NCBI GenBank assembly: GCA_950295325.1
Contig: OX485808.1
Coordinates: forward strand, 31,454,527 to 31,518,526
DNA: 64,000 nt
Origin: Polytrichum commune
Lineage: Eukaryota; Streptophyta; Polytrichopsida; Polytrichales; Polytrichaceae
Direction: 5' to 3'
The position numbers were made by a program, and so were the translations under genes. Positions 9,831 through 21,700 of this stretch are shown one piece after another; position 1 is the first letter of the stretch; each line of letters begins with the position of its first letter. Below the pieces are notes generated by a model. That model was given only the letters and a program-made list of their open reading frames with translations, was not told the origin of the DNA and ran no database searches.

Positions 9831-12800
9831 CGAAAGGGTGCTGGAGTACTTGGAACCCTAAAACAATGGCGTGCCTCCACGTGTCCCTACCCCAAACGTC
9901 GCGCCCAATCGCCGGCCTATACCCTTACGTGGCATCACCCTACTGGTCTATATTTGGTATTGAAATAGGGGTTTAATTTATACTTAGTTTGGTGATTTTA
10001 TTATCATATTATGTCATAATAACATCTTATGTTTATGCTAAGGCAAGTTAAAAGTCACACTAAATGTCACTCTAAATATAAAATGAGCCATCTCGTTGCC
10101 TCTTCTCTTCACTTTTGATAATGAGTGAAATATTCATACGAGCTCTAGAAAGTATTCATTATTTTAGGAAATTATATTAGGGTGTGAGGTTGAGTAAATT
10201 ATTATGTCATTGTCAACAATTAAATGACATCAATAATAATAATAATATCATTTTGGAACTCCAAACAATGAGAGAAACTAACTACAATTTCTAGTGTGGC
10301 CTCTATGGAGAGTGGGGGAGCACCTTTCATTAAAACCTAGAATCACGTGCATTCACTGCATACTCTAAAAACCCCCTAATATATACAAGTGATTTTTTGT
10401 GAAATGAAGTAATACACATACAATTGCAACAATAAATATACAAGCAACAATATGTATACACAAAAAAACATCCATTCATATATATTAGTCATTACTCGGG
10501 GGGGCAGTGTGTTAAAAAAATAAGGATATAGGGGGGTATTACTTTCAATTCTCTTATTTTTTTTCACATGCTATCATTATATAAATTTCTACTTTGGGTT
10601 AATAGAAAAATGGCTTGCATTACTTATAATTCCAAATTACCAATTATTCCATACCCTATACTACTTTAAAGATGTCCAGTGCCATTTTTGATACCCTATA
10701 TTACTCTTAAGTCCATTTATAATTTTTTGCCCCCATGTTTTTAAAATACCCTATCATTTGTTTGCACGTATATTGCTACTCCAACCAATGACTGCCCCCC
10801 CCCCCCCCCCGAGAGTCATTAACATAAGTATACAAATGCAATTATTGTCTCGAAGTCTACCATGGAATGATCAATAAGATCATATGTCCACTTGTTGTTA
10901 GCCCCTTTTGATACCAACATAAACCAATCTCCACGTTTGATGGACGGTCCATCAAGTCAAATGGATCCCTATACTCCACCCAACGATTACCAAACTTCCT
11001 CCGCATCCTATAAACTCTCCCAACAAACCAAACCTTATGAAAACTTATCCAATATGAACACTTATGATATATAGTATAGTAACAATACCATACAAGTACA
11101 ATTATTCTATACTTTTTAAAGGCCTTCCATATATGTACGTAACTATAAATTATAACATGTATACCATATGTATATGCAATACGGCAAGGTCCAAATCAAT
11201 ACCCCTCCTGTGCACTCACGTATAACTCGTACATGTTTAGTACAGTGCACCCCCCGAGCTATGGAGGGGACTCTATATTTCGAGAATAGTAATAATATTC
11301 AATAAAAGGATGTCTTGTTGATTAACTTCAGTATAAGAATTCTTTTTCTTCTCAAAGGTGGGATTCAAATGCAATTGGGGCAATATACCAATTGGCCACA
11401 AATTCTCATGAAACTTTGCCAAGAAATACTTGTGAATCCCTCAATTATCGCAATAAGTTGTGAAACGCAATTAACAAAACCGAAACATCGAGATATGGGG
11501 AGAATTCATATGCTTGTAATACCTTAAACAACATTACGGATTAATTCAATCCCTCCACACATAGGTCTAAGCTTGTATTAAAACAAAATGCATGGGTATG
11601 TGTTGAATGTACATCCCTCTTGTACATTAAACAACCTTTCGGATCCATCCAATCCTTCCACACATAGGCCTCAGCTTGTATTATCGCTTATAAGTAGTAG
11701 CAAACTTGTTTATATTTGGAGTTTTCTTTCGGTGGTGAGTTGTGTTTAGGACTTGATTATAGAATACCAATATACGATCTTCAAAACCTTTCATCAAAAG
11801 TATATGTTTAAAGCAAATGGTTTAAAGCCAAAGAAAGATTTAAAAAAATGAAAGGTAAGGTTACCCCTAAATTTGCTTCACATTTGAAATGTTTATGGTT
11901 TTATTTTACAAAATTTAAAGGTAGTCATATAGTTTTGAATTACTTCCACTTAAGGCTACACATGTATTGGGAGTTATTCAGTTAACCATGCGTACCGTAT
12001 GTCGTTGTGTTTGTTCAGGGGTGGGCGGTTATAGGGTATAGGGTATAGGGTATAGGGTATAGTGTTTAGGGTTTAGGGTTTAGGGTTTAGGGTTTAGGAT
12101 TTAGGGTACCACGTATGAACTAATGAGAGTATCCCCCTTCTGTCACCAACTTAAAATTGCTTGCCTTTATAATATTTGGATACCCTACCCTCCCCTTCTC
12201 TCCATTATGGTTTGTTGGGCTCATAATGTTACTTAGAACAACAACTGCTATTGTTTGAGTCAATATTGTAGATAATGTACATGGGGTACTAAAAATTGTT
12301 TTTTGTCTCACGTATAGTACATTAAGAATGCTAGTATTATTTTTTTTGAAATAAATGTTGATGTATTGAAGGGGGCCCTAAAGTTAAGAGAGGAAATTGA
12401 GAATATTGATTTTAAAGCAACCCATAGTGCCTATGACAATAGATGTGCTATTTTCATGGCATCTAGGCGCTCAAAGTTTGTGTACGTATTAGTATAATTA
12501 TGTATAGGTGTGTAAAAGTGGGTAAATTAAACGGGTTGGATGGTAGGGTGGTGGCAAATGTAATTACTAGTTTAAATGCTAGATGAGAGGAGATAACATG
12601 ATATTGGAGTGAATATCATTACATCGTATGCAAAACAATAAAATAGATGCTAGTTTAATTTTGAATGACACGTATTTTTATACTCCATGTACTATTGTTG
12701 TTGTTGTGGTTGATGTTTCACACGACACTATAATTTTCTGTCTCCTAGTTCTACAATGACCTCTCAATATTAGGTACTTCAATATTATAAACCACCCCTC

Positions 12801-13320
12801 AACAATGTTCAATGCTCATATATTATTAGCCTATTTTCTTTGTTGTCCACCATAAATACGTAGATGCCTTTTGCTTTGTCATTATGTGGACTCATCGTCT
12901 ATGCATGTTGTCCACTATGAATACACATTCCATTGTAAGGCTGGCACACGGAATGTAGTAATGTTAGGTTTTTATTTATAGGACGTAGATGGTGGCTAGT
13001 ATCCTATGTTGGAAAACGGATCCAAGGGAAACGATCAGTACTTAAGGGGACACCCCTCCACCAAGGGACTCTTTTTGCATCTCAGATGTGGGTTGCGCTG
13101 CTTGGACCCTTGTAGTGTTCTGGATGTTTATTTCGTGCAGGTACAGATCCTATTGCAATGGACCTTTTATACCCTAAACACTAAATTCCAAGCCATAAAC
13201 CCATTAGTGGAGCCAATTTTATGTGGATTGCACTGTCTGGATCCTTATAGTGATTGATTTTTGTTTATGGCAAGTATCGTTCCTGGTGAAATGGTCCTAT
13301 TATGGCGCCGCAAATCACGG
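9831..13320. other. No gene recognised inside the transposon
   Basis: This 3.5-kb interior stretch is AT-rich with scattered short frames and no recognisable domain. It includes a poly-C run at about 10,794-10,810 and a telomere-like tract near 12.05 kb. It separates the two divergent large genes. It could hold leader exons or a nested, decayed insertion. Confidence 0.5.
12031..12108 (+). repeat. Interstitial telomere-like repeat
   Basis: About four TATAGGG units are followed by about five TTTAGGG-type units. TTTAGGG is the common plant telomere repeat, which supports a plant source. Confidence 0.85.
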
Positions 13321-13730
13321 AGGTTTACGGACGTGCGTCCGTAAACCTTAAACCTCTTGCTTGGTTGGATATCTATTTCTGTGAGAATTGCACTTGAGCT
13401 ATTTCATGTACATTGAGGTTTACGGACGCGCGTCCGTAAACCTTAAACCTCTTGCTTGATTGGATATGTATTTTTGTGAGAATTATACTTGAGTTATTTC
13501 ATTTACATTGAGGTTTACGGACGCGCGTCCGTAAACCTTAAACCTCTTGCTTGATTGGATATCTATTGTTGTGAGAATTATACTTCAGCTATTTCATGTA
13601 CATTAAGGTTTACGGACGCGCGTCCGTAAACCTTTAACCTCTTGCTTGATTGGATATCTATTGCAGTGAGAATTATACTTGACCTATTTCATCTACATTG
13701 AGGTTTACGGACGCGCGTCCGTAAACTTTT
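13321..13730. repeat. 95-bp tandem array, each unit with the palindrome
   Basis: Five palindromes start ACGG at 13,327, 13,422, 13,517, 13,612 and 13,707, exactly 95 bases apart. The first has a TG change in the centre. The spacers share CTCTTGCTTGATTGGATAT and a GAGAATTATACTTGA stretch, unrelated to the 135-bp spacers. The array lies 0.8-1.2 kb upstream of the transposase-like gene, mirroring the array upstream of the divergent DGQHR gene. Confidence 0.9.
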
Positions 13731-13884
13731 GCACCTTTTTGTTCCATTGTTCGGTATTGCACCTGAGCTGACATCATGACCACTTGCCATGTATAGTATA
13801 CCAACGAGACTGTATTGTCATGAAAATTTTCTGACTCACGTCCAGTAACCTAAACCTATTTGTGCTAGTAATGAGGTACAGAGA

Positions 13885-14367
13885 GGTTTACGGACGCGCA
13901 TCCGTAAACCTGCAAACCTTTGGTTCCATACTTTTCACTATGTGCCATGTAGAATATTACATTGAGACTGTACGGTCAATGGAGGTATAAGATCCCTAAA
14001 CCCTAAGCTTACATCACCCTATGTGTCATAGTATAATATTTTGACATTCATAATACACAGTAGGAACCTGGCACCTGGACATCTTGGTTTCCTAAACCTC
14101 TGTGTGTCTTGCACAACACTGACTTTTGACATTCGGATGTTTGCGGACGCACGTCCGTATACCTATGTTGTATAGTTTGCGAAAACATTTGCGCATGATA
14201 TTGACCTCTTTGACCACGAAAAGATTTACGGGTGCGCGCCCATAAAACTGTCATGTTTTTGTTGTCTGGACCTTTCCGCCGACTATGAACAAATAAAGAC
14301 ATATGTATGCGCGTGCTTGCACTGATAATGTTGTTACATGGAGATATACGTACGCGCGTTCGTATAC
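13885..14367. promoter_or_regulatory. Four variant palindromes upstream of the transposase gene
   Basis: Imperfect copies lie at about 13,887-13,910, 14,141-14,160, 14,223-14,246 and 14,344-14,367. Several changes are matched on the other arm, for example TATACG/CGTATA at 14,344 and CGGG/CCCA at 14,223, so dyad symmetry is partly preserved while the bases vary. Confidence 0.7.
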
Positions 14368-14507
14368 CAATGTGTCTTTGTTTCCAGGCCATGAAATCCA
14401 CTATTGTTGACATTGTGTTTCATTGACAATAAGCGTTAGGACTATCCATGACATTTATTGAATGGGATATTTTGACATACTCTTCATGTGGGTCACTTGT
14501 AGTGGCC

Positions 14508-17500
14508 ATGGATTCCAACGTCCGAGATAGTGCATTCGAGTTCTCTTCGGAAGCGTCAAGCTATGCTAGCGAATTTGAAGGTGTTATGGAACATGAAACT
14601 ACAATTGGTGTCGCCAATGCAGAGGATGATTTCATACCAACATGTGAGGGTTATTCGCGGGAACAATGGATTGATCTTGATGTTGTCATAGTCAATGGAT
14701 ACGGCGTCCCCGTGGCCAATGGTGTTTGTAGGAACTCAAATCCTATGGACTGTATTGATGCAAATCCCCTTGGGGAGGAAGATGTTGGGGTGTGCATTTT
14801 GAACTCCTTACATCCATTGGAAGTACCTCCTGGTTGGAGATTCTCTCTTCGTCGATGGCCGTTGCGAAGTGTTCTTCACGATGGTGTCAGCTTGTGGAAT
14901 CATGCACGTCGTTTTGAGGAAATACAAAAGACTTTGTTCGCCACAATGCATCCTAGACAAGGTCGGCGTAAATATGATTCCGTTCGCGTGCCCCGTGAAC
15001 CCACGCAACGTCGTCGAGATCTAACATTGGGAGACACATCTATTAGGTCCGTAGCAACAAAGGATTGTTGTGCAAAAATGTGTTGCCAACTATTTCCCCG
15101 TGACAAAATCAAATCTTTGAGACAAGAGATGTGGCTTGCGGACTTTCGGATGCGATCTGCAAAGAAACTTGAAGTCCATCGCAACATGCACTTTGATGCC
15201 GAAGGTCGTAAGGTTGTGACCTTGGAAAATATAGAGGTATGCTGCACGGCATGGTACATTATACATGCAGTTTCAAAGGCAGATTTTTATAGGTTCCGGA
15301 ACTACTCGCTGCAAGGACGGCGTTCTCGGTTCCATGGCAACTCTGGTACAAAGAAGCCCAGGGAGGCAACACTCCAAGCAGCTGCAACACTATCAACCAT
15401 CATTATGCCATTAGCAGATGCGATGCCACACAAAACACGGACTCTGCCGTCGGGGGAAAAGGTTGTCCAGATGGTTTTGCCTACAGGGACAAAATGGAAG
15501 AACATACTTATGGATGTTAATGAGGTTGGCGAAAAGGCTGGATGTGGGCCGATTTCGTTGTCAAAATTGAGTGTGATCAAGAATCAACAATTTGCAGAGT
15601 ACATTACGAAGAGGCCTGGGGATAAGTTTGCCAGGTGTTCTGCTTGTGAAAAATACAAGGGCCTTCGAGATGCACATCCCATAGGGACTGAGTCGCACAA
15701 TAGACATCAACGGAAATACATTGAGCATGTCAACAACCAAGAGGCACACCGTCAAGACTACTACAAGAATCGCGCATTATCGATAATGAGGCCGAATGAG
15801 GTTTTGACAATCATTCATGACAAAATGGACCATGCGAAGACTGCGTGCCCTTGTTATGCACGGAAAATAAAGGCTACAGATGGATATTTCAAGCTCCCAA
15901 TATCTGTCACAGGTTCGTTGGTTTTCACATTTTTTTTGCGAACCCACATACTCATCGTTAAGAGTTACGGATGTACATCCGTAAGTGTTTGTTCATTTTC
16001 TTGGCCTGCTTGCGGAAAAATTGAATTTCCTTATTATAAATGATATTGGAATGTACTTCTCATTTGTATGTCTTAATTCAGGTATGATCGCACATGGCCA
16101 TGTGGACGTCAAGTATGCACATTATGGCTTGGATTTCTATCCAGGCGACGCCAATCATACCGTAGGGTCTTTTGCAAAACTTCTACGAGATCTTGAGAGT
16201 CCGCCAACATCATCCTCTCGCGCTCTTTTTGTTGGATGTGGAACAACACCGATTTATGAGGCTGTGCTAGAGGGGAAAGAAGTATGTCTATCGTCACTGC
16301 AAGAACCGCCTGAACAAACCGTTCTTGCTAAACCTTTGCCTCCAACTCTACATGTGCAACTGGACAATTGTGCCAAAGACAACAAATGTCGATACGTGTT
16401 TTGTTTTTGGTCATTGCTCGTAGCCAAGGGCATTTTCAAAGAAGTGTTTGTGTCTTTTTTGATGGTTGGCCACACGCATGATGACATTGACGCTTCATTT
16501 GGACGTTGGAGTATGAAGTTGCACGAGGAGGATTTTCCGACGATTCCTCTTCTCATGAAATCATACATGGATTTGGATAATGTGCCAGTCATCCCGCATT
16601 TGATTGAAGAAGTGCCCGATTTCAAAGCGTTTATCGAACCATTCATTCTTAAGGGAGGTGACCGTTTAGTGGGCCATACCAAGGCTCAACAATTCCGATT
16701 CTATATGCGTGATGATGGTTTGCCGGCCATGCAATTCAAAGTTTTGTGCACTTCCCCGGATTGGGGTCCAGAGGAAGGGATACTCGTATGGCGCCAAAAC
16801 GAAGAAGGCAAATGTATGCTACCTGATGGGGAGCCGAAGCCTTGCAAACCCAACCCCATGAGGAATGGACCAGAAATCATCAAAGGTATATCCGGATTCA
16901 TCCAATATTGGAAAGAATTGTGCGAGGAAGACATCACAAGGCGTGTTCGGGATACCCACGAACCATTGATTACGTACTGGGATCACATTCGCTCAGCATT
17001 GCTAGCACCCGATGTCGAAACACATTCATGTTTGACACAAGGTTTTTGGCCACAAAGCCGAGTGACAATCGTGGAATCTGAGGCCATGTTCTTCGACAAT
17101 GGGGACATCCGTGAAGAGTTCGCAGCGGACGACCATTATGTTGGCCCAGCTCGTAATCGTCCGGCTCCATCATTTCGTGTGGCTGTTGATTGCTACGAAG
17201 GGTATATGATCCTCGTACGTCCTGGAGATGAGGAGCACCCTAAACCGATTTGGTTGGTAAAAGCATTGTCATCACCAAATTTTGTTCCAACTAGCCCAAA
17301 TTTTCATCAAATTGAGGTGGAATATTGCCGTCCCAGCACCAAAGATCAAAATGTGCTCCGCACATATTTAGGGTGGGACACCAAAAAAGGTTTCAAATGG
17401 ACAATGGACTCAGCATACGAACCAATATGGATAAACACAGATACCATACTTTGTGCTTGGAAACCACGCAAAGGTTCCAAATCAGAGACAATGACCATCC

Positions 17501-17604
17501 CCCAAAAACATATAGATTTTGCCAAAGACAACTTGGCACGTATTGCTGCTGCAGAAAACGATGTCGAGAATGGAAATGAAGCTGAAGATGAAGATGGAGA
17601 ATGA
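14508..17604 (+). CDS. DUF7869-like transposase-like protein, two exons
   Basis: Exons 14508..15912 and 16082..17604 join at GT-AG borders in phase 1 to give 975 residues. The ATG at 14,508 was chosen over 14,448 because it has a stronger context (G at -3 and +4). Features in order: a Cys/aromatic motif CCTAWYIIHAVSKADFYRF (245-263), a CxxC zinc-ribbon-like segment near 377-380 followed by paired His, DKMDHAKT (438-445), HVQLDNCAKDNK (559-570) and MVGHTHDDIDASFGR (596-610). This order matches a transposase-like family common in plants and oomycetes that I know as DUF7869-like. Asp438 or 441, Asp563 and an acidic residue of HDDID are plausible metal ligands. The tail is acidic. It probably moves the 17.3-kb element. 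The intron carries one palindrome at 15,963. Confidence 0.8.
15963..15983. repeat. Palindrome in the transposase gene intron
   Basis: TTACGGATGTACATCCGTAA is a perfect 20-base palindrome with a changed centre (TGTACA instead of CGCGCG). It lies about 50 bases after the donor at 15,913. Confidence 0.85.
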
Positions 17605-17739
17605 TATTGACGTAGGGTTGGACCACAATTATTTGAAATGTGTCTTGGTTTTTCATGAAATATATGACATTGGGGTCGAATACTATATTAGACACATTTT
17701 ATAGCAATTTTATAGATTACAATTATATATCATGATTGT

Positions 17740-17960
17740 ATTGATTTACGGATGTGGAATCCAACTTCACATGCGCTATCAAATGTTTTTTATATGTTTG
17801 TGTTTACGGATGTGGAGTCCAAACTATATAATTATATTGCAGATGCTAATTTGCAATTTCTTATACACACTGTCAAATTATTTTAATATTGTTGCGTTTG
17901 GGATGTGCCGTTCAATTCACCCACAATTGGCTAAGATGTTATGTTTGGGATACGCATCCA
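17740..17960. repeat. Half-palindrome remnants near the right end
   Basis: TTTACGGATGTGG is seen near 17,744 and 17,803, each followed by ATCC- or GTCC-like arms, and GGGATACGCATCC near 17,946. These are degenerate members of the palindrome family downstream of the transposase gene. Confidence 0.45.
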
Positions 17961-18233
17961 AGAGTCCCTAGATATAAAATCAGATGGCTATTTATAGATT
18001 CATTAATTTTGTTCAATACAAAATCAAAAATACAAAATAATTGTGAATTTGTGACATTGGAATATTGTGTTGGCGTAGTTTTGATTATCCCCCAAATAAT
18101 TACTATATTTAGAAACATATATATTCATCACATATGGATCTTTCGAACATTATGTTGCCATTGTTCCCCATGTTCCCTACGTTCACAATATTCGCATCCG
18201 AAACTACGGGTCCAATTTATTTTGAGACTTTCC

Positions 18234-18261
18234 AAAGTCTCCAATTAACGAATATAGTGTT
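18234..18261 (-). repeat. Right terminal inverted repeat of the 17.3-kb element
   Basis: Reverse complement of the left end with one mismatch in 28 bases. It is followed by ATAT (18,262-18,265), matching 912-915. Confidence 0.85.
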
Positions 18262-18722
18262 ATATGTTGTCGCATTTCATTGTGTGTGTGTTTTGGGGGG
18301 GGGGGGGGGACAACGGGCGCTTGTTTGTTTTCAAGTTTTCTTGTGTTTAGGATGAGACTTGTGAGGTATTTGATGGCATTTTGATGTATATTCTTCACGA
18401 GGGTTTTAATGGTTGGTTTTGGGAGTTTTAAATTAAGTTAAGTTTGTTAATGGAGTGTTTGTGTATGGCGCCTCTAACTCCAGTTGTGATGGTAATGAGG
18501 AAGTTGGTTTTCCATCCATTGTTTTGTAAGGTTTTGATTAGAGGGTCGTATTTAGTGTGTTTGTGTGTGAGGGCATGATCGGGGTATCTATCGTGGCAAT
18601 ATGTGAATTCAATGAGTTGGATTGTGAGTGTGGGGGAGGGTGATATTGGTATTTGTGTGTGGTTCGGGATGCCGATTATGCAGAGAATGTTTGGTCGTAA
18701 TTTGGCTTGGCATTGGCATAGA
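18262..18722. repeat. Long dispersed repeat, copy A, right part
   Basis: This resumes the repeat broken at 915 and matches 63,186-63,648 including a long poly-G run at about 18,295. Similarity to the other copy stops near 18,722. Confidence 0.85.
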
Positions 18723-21700
18723 CAAAATAGCAGGTAATTTGCTGTTTGTAGACTTGGTTGTCTCTCGTACAATCTCTAATCCTCGAAGGTTTTGCTTACA
18801 ATTTCTAGGCTTTCACAAGTATGTGTCTTAAATCTGGGCTCTCTGATACCCACTAATATGCTTATAGATCTGGCACAGCTCCCCTTCGCTTCGGTGTTGC
18901 TGTAGTCGCCTTTCCCTGTCGTATGCAGCTTCTCTTTGCTTCGGCTGCTATCACCGCCGCTTCCTTGGTATATGCCGCTCCAACTCCTTTTCTTTTCGGT
19001 CGCCGCTCCCTTGGTGGTTACAGTTTCCTGATTGCTGTCACCGTCTCTTCCTTTGTTGCTTCCGCTCCTAGCACTCCTCCTTTTGGTGCCTGTTGATGTT
19101 GCCACTGCCTCGGTGACCTTCTTTCCTAGCTATCTCCCCTTCGGTGTCGCTGTTGCCTACTTCCTCGGTGACTCCTCCTACCAGGTGCCTCCGCTTCGGT
19201 GCCGTAGTTGTCGCCGAACTTTGGTTGTCGCTCTTTCGGTGCTTCCTATCAGGATGTGTTGATGGATACGGGCTGGTCTCTTGCTGATCTACTGGCGTAT
19301 GTTGATGTTGGGCTCTATGTGAGATCTGTGACCAGCAGATGGGCGTGTTCCGCATGTCCAATACCAATACACTCATGCCATGCTAGACATGCAAGTGAGC
19401 TCATGGTTATCTCTTTGTACACATCAAGGGATGACGCAAATTGTTGCAAATATGGCCACAAAGTTGTCCAGAAGGACAACTCATGTTGTTCATTTGCACA
19501 TTTCATTCTTCCATTATATGGCTTTGGTTCAAACACAACACAATGAGTGGGGACAACTATCACATTCTATTTGGACTCAACCATTATAGATTTGCTCCTC
19601 CCTATGCAATGTATGCCCTCCATACGCATGTCATGTCCTTTGTCAATCTTAATGACCTTCCTTCACGCATGGCAAAACACTTGTCCCTTCCCCCATACAA
19701 AATAAGGTTTTTTGTGGCCATGTCTTGGACTGCCAAGTATAGAGTTGACAAGCATGATCAATATCAAGGTTTGGATCATTGACCAAAATGCAACCTCAAA
19801 ACAAAAGAAACAATGTTCTATGAATAAATATGCACCTGCCTCACCTGCACGTACACATTTAAGCAAGGTTTCGTTGGCCATGCTCAAGTCCCATCTGGGG
19901 TTGTTACACATGGGTGTCCTACTCTCTGACACTAGCATCAACCCTTTGATGCCAAGAATCACAAGTACATGGCATGCAAGGGCCTTCACATACTTGAAAA
20001 AACTTTGCTATCATGTACAAATTGACTCAAGAGAGATCATACTTAAGGATGAAACTATTCAGGAGATTGCATTCCCAAAATATTAGCACATTCCTCTCCA
20101 TCAACAATCATGGCAGTTGCAATATGAAGACCCAACCTTTGTGTAGTTCAATCCAACGGTCTATATTCCGAACTTTATTGTCATGTGTTTTCCATTTACC
20201 TTCAAAAATCAACATTCTACAATGCAAATGTTCTTCGACACTTAAAAATCATTTCTTTGTCCTTGGGAGACCCTAACAATTACAAGCTTGCAATGCGGTA
20301 TTGTGCTCCATAAAGATTTATCTTGCATTAAGTCCAAAAATCAACCTAAGCTCAATTTACTCCATCAACCCCTTTGACTATTCAGGGGCTTGCAGTGTCA
20401 ATCTCCCTTTGGAATAAGGATCGTGATTACCATGAATTGGTTGACCATCCTTATCCAAATGGTTCTTCTCATAACAAGCAATCTTAGTGACATGTAACAT
20501 CAAATGAAATTTAAATAACCACATTATCTCTTAACTTTAAGATTCTAGCCAAACCCTAAACCCTAGACTAATCTTAAACCCTACAAAATTATAAGTTTTG
20601 CTAACGTGTTTAGAAGATGAGATGACATGAAGAAACGAATGAAAGAGGACTCCAATATTGTCACCGGTACGAATTATGGTGTTACTTTATTTTTGCGCTC
20701 GTTTACGTATACTTATAATCTTGAAACAAACATTATAAGAATAAGATTACTCAAGCTTTAGGATATCACAAACCACATATAAGAAAAAAAATTATGAACA
20801 TATGTCCGTGATTTTTAAATACAACAATATCAACCGTAAATGCTTTAAGCTTGAAATGAAGTGTTTATTTTGAAATGTTTAGTATATGTCATATATGTAA
20901 TAGCTGGTTGTCAAAAAATATTTTTTCATACTATTATATTGATGGGATCACAATATTTTGTTTGCATAGAACTTATGAACTAATATTAGATTTTTAGGCT
21001 CACTTATTGGTTATGAGGGAAGCAGAATGAGTTTCCGCCACATTTCACTTCACCGGTGTCATGAGTACACCACGTATGAATAATTCCTCTAGGGAAGGCT
21101 AAGTGAGTCCGGGCGGATAGATCGCCACTACAGTGTCTCCTGAGATGGATACATAAGAATTTTGGAGCAAGTTCGAGGACTACTATACAGCTCATTATGA
21201 AATAACAAAAATTGCACCATGTTTCAGAGGACATCACAGCTGTTTGGGCAATGTTGTGTAACCAGTGCTAATTTCCTTCAGTAACTCCACTCTTAGCAAA
21301 TCCAGTCACATACAATCCTTTAAAGCCTATCTAATTAGGTTGGTATCGATCATTCAGTTGTTGGGCCATACCTGCAGAAGCCATCCACTGAATTGCAAAA
21401 CCCTTAACCCACACTGATCAATCGTTGTCTAAAAATTAAGATCTGGTTGCATGAGCCATTGCTATTTGGAACTTGCAGATACTGAGGAAGATCCGATAGC
21501 AAGATAGATTGTTGCTCAAAGAAAGACCACCCCCGGAATATCCTTCCAAATGTATGCAAGACACTCCATAAAAGGTGACTCTTGTATGCATACAAAGGTA
21601 GTATCCAGTGGTGATTTTTCACAAGGTCCCTAACATGATCAAGGACATGTTCATTAAAAAAAAAACATTTCCAGTGGACGGGTTCTTAGAAAATGAACCG

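Larger units (their letters stand above)
916..18261. mobile_element. 17.3-kb DNA transposon with four candidate genes
   Basis: The ends are inverted repeats of about 28 bp beginning AACACTATATTCGTTA, with one mismatch. Flanking ATAT at 912-915 and 18,262-18,265 forms a probable 4-bp target duplication; because the site is a TA run, a 2-bp TA duplication with slightly longer ends cannot be excluded. The related repeat at about 63,170-63,200 is continuous across this point and gives the empty site. Inside are a Ser/Pro-rich protein gene, an FCP1-like gene and a DGQHR-like gene on the minus strand, and a transposase-like gene on the plus strand. All large reading frames are intact after simple splicing, so the element may be recently active. 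The superfamily is not certain; the end sequence looks like CACTA but the target duplication does not fit the 3-bp rule of CACTA elements. Confidence 0.85.

Noticed and set aside
916..18261. Classification of the 17.3-kb element as CACTA (En/Spm)
   Set aside because: The ends contain CACTA, but a 3-bp duplication does not fit the flanks and the transposase lacks the CACTA TnpD features I would expect.
18840..18862. Initiator-Met primer-binding-site-like sequence suggesting an LTR retrotransposon
   Set aside because: No LTR pair, polypurine tract or gag/pol coding sequence was found nearby.
18776..19376. Long Ser/Gly/Thr-rich frames on both strands
   Set aside because: The underlying sequence is an irregular CTTCGGTG-type repeat; composition explains the open frames.
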